Shown one piece after another: positions 1 to 8,799 of a stretch of 64,000 bases of DNA. The stretch's first letter is position 1. Every line of letters begins with the position of its first letter. Under the pieces are notes generated by a model. That model saw only the letters and a list, made by a program, of their open reading frames with translations, did no database searches and was not told the DNA's origin. The DNA comes from Acidobacteriaceae bacterium. Its GTDB lineage: Bacteria > Acidobacteriota > Terriglobia > Terriglobales > Acidobacteriaceae. The stretch spans positions 95,674-159,673 of the forward strand of contig JAJPKO010000045.1 in NCBI GenBank assembly GCA_021323655.1. The letters run 5' to 3'. The position numbers were made by a program, and so were the translations under genes.

Positions 1-246
1 CGTAGAAATCAGTCCACCAAAGCTGCTCGATGCGCCAAAGCCCACATCATCCAGAATGATCCAGACCACGTTGGGCGCTCCGGCAGGGGCCTTTACCGGA
101 TCGGGCCACCACTCTTTTGAATCGGCAAGGGTCCTTCCGACCACTCCCTGATAGGGTTGGGCTGTTTGTGCGTGCAATGCGGACCGTGTGCCCGTTGCAA
201 GAATAAGCGTTGCGGTCAACGCCGTTAAAACGCGTTTGTCTTTCAT
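1..246 (-). CDS. Arylsulfatase-type sulfatase, N-terminal part
   Basis: Only the first 82 codons lie in the window; the rest runs off the left edge. The protein begins with a hydrophobic export signal (MKDKRVLTALTATLILATG, cleavage near the following HAQ), then about 30 residues later shows APNVVWIILDDVGFG, the metal-binding DD strand that opens the sulfatase fold. The Cys/Ser that is converted to formylglycine would lie further on and is not visible. The sulfatase-maturase gene lies just upstream on the same strand, which supports a formylglycine sulfatase acting outside the cytoplasm on sulfated substrates. The substrate cannot be inferred from this fragment. Confidence 0.85.
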   Translation of the reverse strand, partial: MKDKRVLTALTATLILATGTRSALHAQTAQPYQGVVGRTLADSKEWWPDPVKAPAGAPNVVWIILDDVGFGASSSFGGLIST

Positions 247-290
247 GGTGCTCCTGTTGGTTGTAGGTGGGTTTGCAGTCAGCAGGAAAA

Positions 291-412
291 CTAGTGGACT
301 GTCGCAGTCAATTCGTTACTGTTCAGTGGAGGCGAGCGCCCCACGTCTCGGCTTCGAGAGGTGGGCTGGCAACACCTGTTCCGGTAACATCATGCCTGCG
401 ACAATCCACTAG
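291..412. mobile_element. MITE-like 122-bp inverted-repeat element
   Basis: CTAGTGGACTGTCGCAG (291-307) is repeated inverted at 396-412 as CTGCGACAATCCACTAG: 17 bp with one mismatch. The similarity continues imperfectly inward past a shared GTTAC block. The centre also folds (CTCG/CGAG with CCCAC/GTGGG around 340-367), so the whole unit could form one long hairpin. There is no coding capacity. It sits between the sulfatase and maturase genes, and its right end supplies the stop codon of the maturase gene. Size, ends and location fit a miniature inverted-repeat element moved by a transposase elsewhere. The CTAG ends may be the target sequence. A plain regulatory hairpin is the alternative. Confidence 0.5.
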
Positions 413-1656
413 CGGGTACAAGCAGAGAATGCAGCGGCCGCGGTCTCACGCTGTGCGCGTGCCCACTCCATCACCCGCGCGGGCGCGCGATGATGACGAA
501 GTTCATTGGCCATGAACTGCATATATGGATCAATGTGATGAAAAAAGTGCTTATATCCGGCGCAAAGATAATTCAGCCCGTATTCACCTGACGCCGTCTG
601 CGTAAAGCGATGCTTTGGGCATTCGCCATTGCAGGCAAAGCGTACATCGCACTTCTGGCAGTCAGAGGGCAGGGTCGTGGCTTTCGCCGAACCAAAGCGG
701 GCCTGCTGCGGCAGTGAGACCAGCGTGCCCATCGGCCTCTCCATAATGTTGCCCAGCCGGTTGTCCGGATAAACAAAGTGGTCGCAGGAATACACATCGC
801 CATTATGCTCAACCGCAAGCGCACGTCCACACTCAGGCGCAAACACGCAAAGCGACTGCGGCACGCCATACCAGGACTCAAGCGCAACATCAAAAATCTG
901 CACAAAGATGCGGCCCACATCCTGGACCACCCAGATGTCGAATATTTCCTGCAGAAAGCGCCCGAACTGCAGCGGCTCTACAGACCATTCAGACACTTCA
1001 GTCTTTTGCCGCGCGTATGGCTTCAGCAGCACCAGCCCATTCGCGTCAGGTTCGCTCGCAACCTGCTCCACAATAGGGATGAACTGCATGTACTTGCTGC
1101 CAATCTGCTTTAAAAAGCGGTACACCTCGCCCGCACGGTAGGAGTTGATGCGGTTGATGACCGTGAGTGTATTAAATTCAACGCCGTGTTTCTTCAGCAG
1201 ATCAAGGCCCTGCATTACACGCGCAAAAGTCGGCTGTCCGCCTTTGTCTACGCGGTAGGCGTCATGAATATCTTCCGGGCCATCTATGGAAAGGCCAATC
1301 AAAAACCGGTTGTGGGCAAAAAACTCGCCCCATTCGTCATCCAGCAGAGTGCCGTTTGTCTGGAAACCATTCTCGATGCTCTTACCATTCGCGTACTTTC
1401 TCTGTAGTTCGACTACGCGCTCAAAAAACTGCACGCCAAGAAGAGTAGGTTCGCCTCCCTGCCATGCGAAGTGGACCGTGTCACCTGGCTGTGTCTGGAT
1501 GTACTGGCGAATGTAATTTTCCAGCACTTCATCCTTCATGCGAAAGCCGCGGCCGCTATGAGGGTACAGGTTCTCTTTCTCAAGGTAATAGCAATAGGTG
1601 CAATCGAGGTTGCAGATGGGTCCGTGGGGCTTGGCCATGATGTGAAACGACTTCAT
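409..1656 (-). CDS. Anaerobic sulfatase-maturating enzyme (radical SAM, SPASM)
   Basis: This 415-residue radical SAM enzyme should convert an active-site Cys or Ser of sulfatases to formylglycine in the cytoplasm. The N-terminus reads HIMAKPHGPICNLDCTYCYY, with the CxxxCxxC that binds the SAM-cleaving cluster. The C-terminal third has the two auxiliary Fe-S cluster motifs (CVFAPECG, CDHF, and CQKCDVRFACNGECPKHRF). I start it at 1656 because a GGGAAG ribosome site lies six bases upstream and family members start near MKSFHIMAKP; an in-frame ATG 11 codons earlier lacks this. It precedes a sulfatase gene on the same strand, its probable client. The last codons and stop (TR-stop) lie in a MITE-like repeat, so the C-terminus may have been altered by insertion. 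Confidence 0.9.
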   Translation of the reverse strand: MKSFHIMAKPHGPICNLDCTYCYYLEKENLYPHSGRGFRMKDEVLENYIRQYIQTQPGDTVHFAWQGGEPTLLGVQFFERVVELQRKYANGKSIENGFQTNGTLLDDEWGEFFAHNRFLIGLSIDGPEDIHDAYRVDKGGQPTFARVMQGLDLLKKHGVEFNTLTVINRINSYRAGEVYRFLKQIGSKYMQFIPIVEQVASEPDANGLVLLKPYARQKTEVSEWSVEPLQFGRFLQEIFDIWVVQDVGRIFVQIFDVALESWYGVPQSLCVFAPECGRALAVEHNGDVYSCDHFVYPDNRLGNIMERPMGTLVSLPQQARFGSAKATTLPSDCQKCDVRFACNGECPKHRFTQTASGEYGLNYLCAGYKHFFHHIDPYMQFMANELRHHRAPARVMEWARAQRETAAAAFSACTR

Positions 1657-1971
1657 GCAGTCTTCCCTGGCTCCAGAAGAGTGTGGCAAATCATTTGCGG
1701 GATGGCAAAATCTGGGCAGGCGTTTCCGCGCCGTCCCATGTCTTCAGCAACAGACAGGACGACAACCACACAAGCGGAATTGGGTACGGCGCATCATGCT
1801 GGTTGGGTATTCCGATAATGCATGGAATGAAATTTCGTGTCAAGCCTCTGAATTTTTTCGCTGAATTCAGAAATCCGAGCTTCTGCGCAACCCCGCGCTC
1901 GACGCCAGGAACTATTTCGACTAGGGGGGAAGAGGGGCAGTGCAAGCGATCGGACGTGCTTCTCCGCGCTC
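1657..1971. other. Intergenic stretch without a supported gene
   Basis: This divergent region lies between the maturase and fmt. Open frames exist on both strands but have no ribosome site, no recognisable domain and unremarkable composition. It should hold the maturase promoter on the minus side. A possible 24-codon ORF starting with GTG at 1940, preceded by AGAGGGG, ends inside the fmt leader hairpin; I cannot support it further. Confidence 0.4.
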
Positions 1972-1980
1972 TGGTAAAAT
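1972..1980 (+). promoter_or_regulatory. Extended -10 promoter of fmt-rsmB
   Basis: TGGTAAAAT matches the extended -10 pattern TGnTAtAAT in five of six hexamer positions; no clear -35 is seen. Transcription would begin near 1986-1988, directly at the foot of the hairpin at 1990. Confidence 0.4.
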
Positions 1981-1989
1981 CCATCAAAG

Positions 1990-2012
1990 ACCCGCCATTT
2001 CGGCGGGTTTTT
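1990..2012 (+). terminator. fmt: Intrinsic-terminator-like hairpin in the fmt leader
   Basis: ACCCGCC (1990-1996) pairs with GGCGGGT (2002-2008) around a 5-nt loop and is followed by a run of five T. It has the form of a Rho-independent terminator on the plus strand, but no plus-strand gene lies upstream. It sits 28 bp before the fmt start, so it either ends an unseen short RNA or forms the 5' end of the fmt mRNA. Confidence 0.6.
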
Positions 2013-2039
2013 GATTCACCGGAGAGTTCCTGAAACCAA

Positions 2040-2975
2040 ATGCAGCTTGTCTTCTGCGGAACACCTCAATTCGCTGTTCCTACTCTCAAACTGCTCCACA
2101 ATGCAGGGCACGACATTCGCCTTGTTGTAACGCAGCCTGACCGTCCGCAGGGCCGCGGGATGAACCTGGTAGCCCCGCCCGTCAAGCAGGCTGCGATTGA
2201 GGCCGGACTTCCAGTCGTACAGCCGGAAAAGATCAGGACAAATGCTGAATTGCAACGGCAGTTGGAGGCCATTCAGCCGGAAGCCATCATCGTAGTTGCC
2301 TATGGACGCATCATTCCAAAGTGGATGCTTGACCTGCCGAAGCACGGCAACCTGAATCTGCACGCTTCGCTGCTGCCAAAATATCGCGGTGCGGCGCCGA
2401 TTCAATGGGCGATCGCCAACGGCGAGCCAGTGACCGGCGCAACGACAATGCGCATTGATGAGGGACTGGACACGGGCGATATTCTGCTGCAAAGGGAGCT
2501 GCCGATTGCTCCTGACCAAACAAGTGAAGATATCTCCCCGCTGCTTGCTGCCATGGGCGCAGACCTGATGGCCGAAACGCTTGAGGGGCTTGAAGCGGGA
2601 GCCATCGTTTCGCAAAAGCAGGACAATGCAAAGGCATCCCTTGCGCCGATCCTGAAGCGGGAAGATGGTCTGATTGATTTCAGCCGTACTGCGCTCGAGA
2701 TATACAACCGTTGGCGTGGCTTTCAGCCGTGGCCGGGCATTTACACGCAGTTTCGCGGCAAGAAGTTGGCTTTTCATCGCATGATGCCTCTGGATTTACG
2801 CGGCGAGGAAAGCAGACCCGGCCATATAGTTGTAGGACCTGATCGTCTTTTTGTGGATTGCGGCAGCAACACGCGGATGGAGTTGCTGGAAGTGCAGCTT
2901 GAAGGGAAGAAGCGAATGCCAGCGGCAGACTTTCTGCGCGGCCACCAACCCAGGAGTGGCGAAAAGCTGGGATGA
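2040..2975 (+). CDS. fmt: Methionyl-tRNA formyltransferase
   Basis: Transfers a formyl group from 10-formyl-THF to Met-tRNAi for initiation. The 311 residues match the family length. The N-terminal formyltransferase domain carries the catalytic stretch GNLNLHASLLPKYRGAAPI with Asn, His and the later DTGDILLQ Asp. The C-terminal OB-like domain begins around residue 205 (DGLIDFSRTALEIYNRWRGF). It starts at ATG 2040, with GGAGAG about 12 bases upstream. It overlaps rsmB by 4 bp (ATGA), a common translation-related pairing. def, often in the same operon, is not here. Confidence 0.96.
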   Translation: MQLVFCGTPQFAVPTLKLLHNAGHDIRLVVTQPDRPQGRGMNLVAPPVKQAAIEAGLPVVQPEKIRTNAELQRQLEAIQPEAIIVVAYGRIIPKWMLDLPKHGNLNLHASLLPKYRGAAPIQWAIANGEPVTGATTMRIDEGLDTGDILLQRELPIAPDQTSEDISPLLAAMGADLMAETLEGLEAGAIVSQKQDNAKASLAPILKREDGLIDFSRTALEIYNRWRGFQPWPGIYTQFRGKKLAFHRMMPLDLRGEESRPGHIVVGPDRLFVDCGSNTRMELLEVQLEGKKRMPAADFLRGHQPRSGEKLG

Positions 2976-4303
2976 AGAACGTTGCACCATCGCGGGCCGC
3001 GGCCTTTGAGATTCTGCTGGCCATCGAACTCGGCAACGGACGTAGCGATGATCTTTTGCGCAGCCCTGCCGTCAACCGGCTGGCAGAGGCAGACCGCAAT
3101 CTCGCTACAAACCTGGTGATGGGAACGCTGCGCTGGCAGATTGCGTTGGACGCTCGCATCGCGACGCTCCTGACGAAACCGAATGCACAAACGGACGCGG
3201 CCGTGTGTGTAGCACTCCGCCTGGGTGCATTCCAGTTGCTCTACCTGGACCGCATTCCTGCCTATGCTGCCATCGGCGAAAGCGTGGAGCTTGCCAAAAC
3301 AGCAGGGGGCCGCTTCGCTGCCGGAATGGTAAATGCAGTTCTGCGGAAGATTGCAGGGCAGGAAAAAGAAATAGTAACTAAACAAGTTGCAAATACTGCG
3401 GAGTTAGCATTGGCGTTTGCGCATCCGCGGTGGATGGTGGAACGGTGGACCGCTAATCTTGGCTTTGAGCACGCAAAGGCCATCTGTGCCTATGACCAAC
3501 AGCCCGCCCCGGTCTATGTGCGTACCTCTTCCCGGGTTGAAGAAGCAGCGTATGCAGGTATGGAGTTGGCGTCGGCCAACTTCCTGTCAGGCGTGCGGCG
3601 TGTGGTCAGCGGCAATGCCGATGCGATGAAACGGCTGCGCATTCAGGACGAGGGCTCGCAACTTGTTGCCGAACTGGCCGGGAAGGGGAGCAGGATTCTG
3701 GATGCCTGCGCCGCTCCGGGTGGGAAGACGGCGATACTCGCAGAACGCAATCCAGAGGCGGAGATCACCGCCTGCGACATCAGCAACAAACGGCTCCAGG
3801 AGATGCGGCGGATTTTCCAGACTGATCCCAACATGGCTCGTGTGAAATATGTAACTGTTGATGTGGCAAATTCGACGTGGAAGCCAGAATTCGACCTTGT
3901 GCTTTGCGATGCGCCCTGCAGCGGAACAGGCACGCTGGCGCGGAACCCGGAGATTCGTCATCGGCTTACGGAAGAAGGGCTGCACCGCCAGCATGTGCGG
4001 CAGGTAAATATCCTCTCTTCGCTCCTGCGTGCGGTCACAGACGGAGGGTGCCTGCTCTATTCCACCTGCTCACTTGAGCCGGAGGAGAATGAGTCTGTCA
4101 TAGAAGAATGCCTGGCGAGAAATCCTGATTTCAAGCCGCTTCCGTTAGAACGAGAAATCCACAGGCTGGATCAGGCTGGCATTCTGCAACCGGGGGCAGC
4201 GGAAGAGCTCACCAGAACTGCGATCATAAATGGATTTCTGCGGACTATTCCCGGTGTGCATAACTGCGACGGCTTCTTTGCGGCCCTGCTGATCAGGGAA
4301 TAA
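2972..4303 (+). CDS. rsmB: 16S rRNA (cytosine-967-C5)-methyltransferase RsmB
   Basis: A 443-residue RsmB/Sun-type methyltransferase. The N-terminal NusB-like RNA-binding domain (about 1-140) is followed by the SAM-binding Rossmann domain with LDACAAPGGKTAILAE, the acidic strand CDISNKRL, the active-site motif DAPCSGTGTLARNPE and the second catalytic Cys in STCSLEPEENE. Both Cys needed for m5C chemistry are present. The start overlaps the fmt stop, so the two are almost certainly cotranscribed. It ends 9 bp from the convergent PASTA gene, with no terminator visible between them. Confidence 0.95.
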   Translation: MKNVAPSRAAAFEILLAIELGNGRSDDLLRSPAVNRLAEADRNLATNLVMGTLRWQIALDARIATLLTKPNAQTDAAVCVALRLGAFQLLYLDRIPAYAAIGESVELAKTAGGRFAAGMVNAVLRKIAGQEKEIVTKQVANTAELALAFAHPRWMVERWTANLGFEHAKAICAYDQQPAPVYVRTSSRVEEAAYAGMELASANFLSGVRRVVSGNADAMKRLRIQDEGSQLVAELAGKGSRILDACAAPGGKTAILAERNPEAEITACDISNKRLQEMRRIFQTDPNMARVKYVTVDVANSTWKPEFDLVLCDAPCSGTGTLARNPEIRHRLTEEGLHRQHVRQVNILSSLLRAVTDGGCLLYSTCSLEPEENESVIEECLARNPDFKPLPLEREIHRLDQAGILQPGAAEELTRTAIINGFLRTIPGVHNCDGFFAALLIRE

Positions 4304-4312
4304 AGCCGGGTT

Positions 4313-5074
4313 TTAATGAATTACAGTAAGCTGTACTGGTGTATTCGCATCGACATAATGACCGGCAGGCGGGCTCTGTGCGATCACGCTCCCCGGAGGC
4401 AGTGGAGCAGAAGGCATCTGCGCCGATGACGCGCCAGGAACCGCCGGGACATTGGCAGGAACATCAATCTCGGGAGCAAGTTTGAGACCAGCACGGGTAA
4501 TCGCGGCAACGGCCGCTGCACCCATCTGTCCGGTAAGGTCTGGCATTACATAGCCATTCATGTCGTGCGGAGGGCCATCACTTAGCAGTAGGCCGAGACT
4601 TGGCCGCTCCAGGCCTTCAGCATTCGGCGTCGGGTTTTGCGCAATTACTGTTCCTTCCGGAGCGCCTGCAAACGGCATGCGCGCTACGTTGCCCAGGTCC
4701 AGCCCATCGCGGCGCATTTCAATGATGGCCGTGCGCTCCTGCTGGCCAATGACGTTGGGTATGGGGATGCGTTGTGGGCCGAGGCTTTGCGTGACCCGTA
4801 TGCGCCACTCGCGCCGAACTACAGTTCCGGGTGCGGGGGCCTGCGTGAGCACGCGCCCTTCTGGCATCTCAGCGCTGTAAAAGCGATTGTCCACGCTAAG
4901 GCTAAGATTAAGCGCTGCTGCCTTGTGCATTGCATCAGCCACGCTCAGGCCGCGGAAATCCGGAACTGAAACTTCGGCGCCGTGGATGGCAAAGTGCATG
5001 GTTGTGATTGCGGACACCATCGCTACCACACAAAGCAACAGCACCAGCAATGCCATGCGGAAGAAACGCGTCAT
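4313..5074 (-). CDS. Membrane-anchored PASTA-domain protein
   Basis: 253 residues: a short cytoplasmic N-terminus, one membrane segment (about 7-30, ALLVLLLCVVAMVSAI), then three PASTA repeats outside the membrane, each opening with a VPDFRG-, IPNVIG- or MPDLTG-like strand and closing with an xSxGP-like turn. PASTA repeats bind peptidoglycan fragments in Ser/Thr kinases and penicillin-binding proteins, but no kinase or transpeptidase domain is attached here. It could be a stand-alone cell-wall sensor or adaptor. Its ATG overlaps the OsmC stop by 4 bp, making it the last gene of the aroB-menG-CDF-OsmC group. Confidence 0.85.
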   Translation of the reverse strand: MTRFFRMALLVLLLCVVAMVSAITTMHFAIHGAEVSVPDFRGLSVADAMHKAAALNLSLSVDNRFYSAEMPEGRVLTQAPAPGTVVRREWRIRVTQSLGPQRIPIPNVIGQQERTAIIEMRRDGLDLGNVARMPFAGAPEGTVIAQNPTPNAEGLERPSLGLLLSDGPPHDMNGYVMPDLTGQMGAAAVAAITRAGLKLAPEIDVPANVPAVPGASSAQMPSAPLPPGSVIAQSPPAGHYVDANTPVQLTVIH

Positions 5075-5487
5075 GCGCGCGGCTCTCCATCACTGTACTC
5101 AATTACGAACTCGATGGTCGCGCTCTTCTCCAGCATCTTTGAGACGGAGCAGTGCTTGTTTTTAGAAAGTGCAACTGCGTCTTCTACTGCCTTGCGCGAC
5201 ACCTTTCCGCCGACTTTGTAGACAAGCTTGATATGTGTAAAGACCCGCGGAGGCTCTTCGGCCTGTTTCGCTTCTGCCGAGACGGTGAGGCTGGTAAACG
5301 GCTCCCGCTTTTTCTGCAAAATGCTCACTACGTCTACTGAAGTGCATCCGCAGAGTGCTGCGAGTACGGCCTCCATGGGACTGGGGCCCGAAGTGTGCGC
5401 CGCGTCGGCGTCAAAGTGGATGGTGTGACCGCTTTCGGAGCGGCCGTCGAACTGCATTCCCTGCTTCCATTCTGCGTTTGCGATCAT
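5071..5487 (-). CDS. OsmC/Ohr-family protein
   Basis: 138 residues with the OsmC fold pattern: N-terminal strands (WKQGMQFDGR), the helix with GPSPMEAVLAALCGCTSVDVVSIL carrying the first reactive Cys, and the second Cys in KNKHCSVSKMLEKSATIEF. These two Cys form the peroxidatic pair in organic hydroperoxide reductases. The family detoxifies hydroperoxides in the cytoplasm; this member resembles the YhfA/OsmC side more than Ohr. It lies 12 bp downstream of the CDF transporter gene and overlaps the PASTA gene. Its substrate is unproven. Confidence 0.88.
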   Translation of the reverse strand: MIANAEWKQGMQFDGRSESGHTIHFDADAAHTSGPSPMEAVLAALCGCTSVDVVSILQKKREPFTSLTVSAEAKQAEEPPRVFTHIKLVYKVGGKVSRKAVEDAVALSKNKHCSVSKMLEKSATIEFVIEYSDGEPRA

Positions 5488-5499
5488 GGTCTCTTTCTC

Positions 5500-6930
5500 T
5501 CAGTGGTGTTGATTATCAGATGCTGGTTCCGGATGGATTAAAACGCGATGAACTTCGGGGCATTCCATCTTAAAGCGGTCTTCGAGTTCAGTGATGACTT
5601 CATGCACACGCTGCATGTCCATGGCGTCGGGCAGAGTGCAATGGCATGAAACCTGGATCTTGTCCCCAATGCGCCCTACCACGACCTCATGAATATCCAT
5701 TATGTCAGGCAGAAGTGACGCGGCATGGCGCAGATGCTCTTCAATGGAGCGCTGGCTGGCGACGATCTCTGTATGTTCGATGGTGGCCGGTTCGCTTTCA
5801 ATGTGCGTAAGCACAGACTCGACTTGTGGCAGTTCGCGCCGGATCTGGTCTTCAATACGGCGGACAAATTTGTGCGCTTCCAGCAGAGCCATGTTTTCGG
5901 CGACCTCGATGTGCTGCTCCACGCGCAGTTTTCCTTCGATGGTCTGGATACTCACATCGTGCAGCAGGACATTATTGCGGGCAGCGATGGCGCGTACTTT
6001 ATCAAAAATGCTCTCCGCTACTGAGGGGCGCGGCACGGTGTGAATGACTACATCGGCACCAGGAAGCACGCGCTGCACGGCGGCAGTCGCATCTTTTACC
6101 AGTTGCTCTGAGTGCTGAAAAGTCATCTGCCGGGGTAGCGAGATTGTGAAGTCGGCAAAATAAGAATTGCCAGAGCGCCTCATTCGCGCGCGGTCAATGG
6201 CTAGAACACCATGCGTATGCCGCAGCTCATAGAGTACGCGGCGGCGCATTTCCGGCGGGATGGTGTCTACCAACTCAGCAACGGTACGCCGCGCCAGCTT
6301 CCACCCAAAGTAGAGAATCATCAATGAAACGCAGATGGCGGCAATAGCGTCGGCAAAGCGCAATTGCGGGATCCCAAGGTGCGTACCAAGCCATGCGGCA
6401 GTCAGGCCAACAAACACCGCTACGCTCGACCAGATGTCAGATCGAAAGTGCAGCGCGTCGGCCTCGAGCGCCTGGCTTCCATAACGATTGGCGACGGACA
6501 TCAGATGCTTTGAGCGCCAGTAATCCACCGCCATAGAAAGCGTCAGCACGGCAAGCGGCCAGAACGAATACCGGATCTCTACCGGATGAAAGAAGATGCG
6601 TTCGATGGCTTCGTAGGTGATCCAGAGACTTGACGCCAGCATGAGAAATGTCTCGACGAAGGCCGAAACGTTCTCAATCTTGCCGTGGCCATACGGATGA
6701 TTTTCATCCGCCGGCCGGTCGGAGGCGCGGATTGATAAAAACGTAAGCCCCGCGCCGGCAAGATCAATTCCGGAATGCGCTGCATCGGAGAGCATGCCGA
6801 GGCTCCCCGTCAGAATGCCCGTCACCAGCTTCAGCACGGTCATCAGGGTCGCCGCCATCACAGACACCACTGCGACCGAGCGCTTTTCTGCGCCCGCGCG
6901 ATGGCTGGCGTGTGCGGTTGCAGCCTGCAT
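5500..6930 (-). CDS. Cation diffusion facilitator with double cytosolic domain
   Basis: 476 residues. The N-terminal ~205 residues form the six-helix CDF transporter with metal-site motifs DAAHSGID in helix 2 and DALHFRSD in helix 5, and HPYGHGK after helix 2. Such proteins export Zn, Fe, Mn or similar divalent ions by proton exchange at the inner membrane. The C-terminal half is longer than usual: one ZT-dimer domain around 215-300 is followed by a second related stretch up to about 465 (VRVEQHIEV and IQVSCHCTL strands). The second domain could extend metal sensing. It lies 5 bp downstream of menG. Confidence 0.9.
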   Translation of the reverse strand: MQAATAHASHRAGAEKRSVAVVSVMAATLMTVLKLVTGILTGSLGMLSDAAHSGIDLAGAGLTFLSIRASDRPADENHPYGHGKIENVSAFVETFLMLASSLWITYEAIERIFFHPVEIRYSFWPLAVLTLSMAVDYWRSKHLMSVANRYGSQALEADALHFRSDIWSSVAVFVGLTAAWLGTHLGIPQLRFADAIAAICVSLMILYFGWKLARRTVAELVDTIPPEMRRRVLYELRHTHGVLAIDRARMRRSGNSYFADFTISLPRQMTFQHSEQLVKDATAAVQRVLPGADVVIHTVPRPSVAESIFDKVRAIAARNNVLLHDVSIQTIEGKLRVEQHIEVAENMALLEAHKFVRRIEDQIRRELPQVESVLTHIESEPATIEHTEIVASQRSIEEHLRHAASLLPDIMDIHEVVVGRIGDKIQVSCHCTLPDAMDMQRVHEVITELEDRFKMECPEVHRVLIHPEPASDNQHH

Positions 6931-6935
6931 CGTAC

Positions 6936-7676
6936 TTAGAGTTTCACACCACGGTAGAGGCCCGCAATGCCAAAGCTGTAAGGCTTCCAGGAAGCTTGCG
7001 TAAATCCGGTTTCCCGCATGAGGGCGAGCATTTCTGCCGGAGGAGGGAAGCGATGCACAGAGGCAGGAAGATAGGCATACGCCCCGGAAACACCCGAGAT
7101 GCGTGATCCAATCGCCGGAAGAATACGCCGGAAATAAAAAGCGTACAGTTTGCCCAGGACCCCATCAGGCTCGCTGAAATCAAGGATCCCAACTTGGCCG
7201 CCCGGCTTCAGCACGCGGTGAAACTCCTCGAGTCCTGCGCGATAATTCGCAAGATTGCGGAAGCCGAAGGCAGTGGTAATCAGGTCCAGCGAAGCGTCCG
7301 GCAGAGGCAGGTGCAGCGCATCGGCTTCCACCACCATCGCATTGTGGCCCGCGAGCTTGGTCTTGCCGCGCACCAGCATCTGGTGCGAAAAGTCTGCGGC
7401 AATCACGGGTTGCGCGTTCTGAGGACGCAGACGCAAGAGCGCCAGCGTCATGTCTCCTGTTCCGCAGCAGATGTCGAGAACAACGGCTTCCGGCCGTGCC
7501 AGAACATCACGAAACGCGCGCGCCATGCGTCGCCACCAGATGCGGTCAATATTGCAGGAAAGGATGTGGTTCAGCAGATCATAGCGTGGCGCAATGCTGT
7601 CAAACATCTCGCGCACAGCATGCGCTGCGCTGGACGCGTCCGTCGTTCCCGCTGGTTGCGCTCCCTGCGTCAGCAT
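6936..7676 (-). CDS. ubiE: Demethylmenaquinone/ubiquinone methyltransferase
   Basis: 246-residue class I SAM methyltransferase with the UbiE/MenG signatures: VREMFDSIAPRYDLLNHILS at the N-terminus, SAM motif VLDICCGTGDM, and FGFRNLANYRAGLEEFHRVLKPGG. It performs the C-methylation in menaquinone biosynthesis; menaquinone is the likely quinone in this lineage (menG). It starts at ATG 7676, which overlaps the aroB stop as TGATG, so translation is probably coupled. The upstream TTG in frame is not needed. Confidence 0.93.
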   Translation of the reverse strand: MLTQGAQPAGTTDASSAAHAVREMFDSIAPRYDLLNHILSCNIDRIWWRRMARAFRDVLARPEAVVLDICCGTGDMTLALLRLRPQNAQPVIAADFSHQMLVRGKTKLAGHNAMVVEADALHLPLPDASLDLITTAFGFRNLANYRAGLEEFHRVLKPGGQVGILDFSEPDGVLGKLYAFYFRRILPAIGSRISGVSGAYAYLPASVHRFPPPAEMLALMRETGFTQASWKPYSFGIAGLYRGVKL

Positions 7677-8758
7677 CAAATCCTCGCACTCTCGAGGACC
7701 CAGTTTGCCGCCTCCAGCAGTTCGGCATCGGTCACATCTTCAACCACTTTGGCATTGCCAATGCCGGCTGGAAGAATAAACCTTCGCACGCCTGTGCGGT
7801 TTTTCTTGTCATGGCCTGCGGCTTCCACCAGCTTTTCCGCACTGGTTTTAAAACGCGGCAATGCTTCCATCACATGAATAAGCCTGTTCATGCGTATCGC
7901 TTCTTCGGCGCTTACAGTTCTTCTTGTCTGGGCCAGATACAGAGCTCCAATCATGCCCCAGCCAACGGCCTCGCCATGTAGCAGCCTTCTGTAGCCGGTG
8001 ACAGCTTCAATCGCATGGCCAAGCGTGTGCCCAAAGTTCAGAATCATACGCAGTCCGGATTCGCGCTCATCCATGCCGACCACGTCCGCTTTCATGCGGA
8101 TGGAAGCTCCAATCACATGTTCCAGCGCTTCGGTTTCACGGCGCAGGATCGCTCCGGTGTTGCGCTCCATAAATTCGAAGAGTTCCGCGTCGCGAATGAT
8201 CCCGGCCTTGATGCTCTCAAACAGGCCCGCGCGCAGCTCACGGTCAGGCAGCGTTTGCAGCAGGTCAATATCGGCATAAACAGCCAACGGATGGTGGAAG
8301 CTGCCAATCAGGTTTTTCCCCGTTACCAGGTTTACCCCCGTCTTCCCGCCTACAGATGAATCCACCTGCGCCAGCAGCGTAGATGGAACCTGCACATAAT
8401 CAATGCCGCGCATGTAGATGGCTGCAAGAAACCCGCCTAGATCGCCAACAATGCCGCCGCCAAAAGCAATCAGCAGGGAACTGCGATCTGCGCCAACCGA
8501 AGAAAGCTCCGCCGCAAGCCGTTCTACCTGCGTGAGCCGTTTATGCCTCTCTCCCGGCGGAAGAAACAAGGTCATCGGCCGCTCGTCCTTAGGAAAGGAC
8601 GCAAGAAATTGCTTCGACCACAGACCCCATATCTCCGGCGAGGTCAGGACGAAGAAACGTCTTTGCTTCGGCAGTTTCTCGTACAGATTCGCGAGCAGCC
8701 CGCTGCCTACGTGAACGGGATACTCCGCAGAGACTGTTTTGACCTGGATCGTGCTCAC
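7676..8758 (-). CDS. aroB: 3-dehydroquinate synthase
   Basis: 360 residues; second step of the shikimate pathway, converting DAHP to 3-dehydroquinate with NAD and a metal. Visible motifs are the NAD-binding [15 protein letters not shown], the active-site segment [19 protein letters not shown], the zinc ligands in [16 protein letters not shown] and the Glu/Lys of KAGIIRD. I place the start at the GTG at 8758 (reading [18 protein letters not shown]); an in-frame TTG-type start 12 codons earlier would nearly collide with divergent nadB. It is first gene of a minus-strand group with menG; shikimate and quinone synthesis are metabolically linked. Confidence 0.95.
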   Translation of the reverse strand: MSTIQVKTVSAEYPVHVGSGLLANLYEKLPKQRRFFVLTSPEIWGLWSKQFLASFPKDERPMTLFLPPGERHKRLTQVERLAAELSSVGADRSSLLIAFGGGIVGDLGGFLAAIYMRGIDYVQVPSTLLAQVDSSVGGKTGVNLVTGKNLIGSFHHPLAVYADIDLLQTLPDRELRAGLFESIKAGIIRDAELFEFMERNTGAILRRETEALEHVIGASIRMKADVVGMDERESGLRMILNFGHTLGHAIEAVTGYRRLLHGEAVGWGMIGALYLAQTRRTVSAEEAIRMNRLIHVMEALPRFKTSAEKLVEAAGHDKKNRTGVRRFILPAGIGNAKVVEDVTDAELLEAANWVLESARI

Positions 8759-8799
8759 TCTTCTTTCATCGTATCGCAGTCGTGATAGCCTCAAACGTT

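Noticed and set aside
2016..2777. Long open frame on the minus strand opposite fmt
   Set aside because: Shadow of fmt: no ribosome site, no domain, composition fits the antisense of a coding strand.
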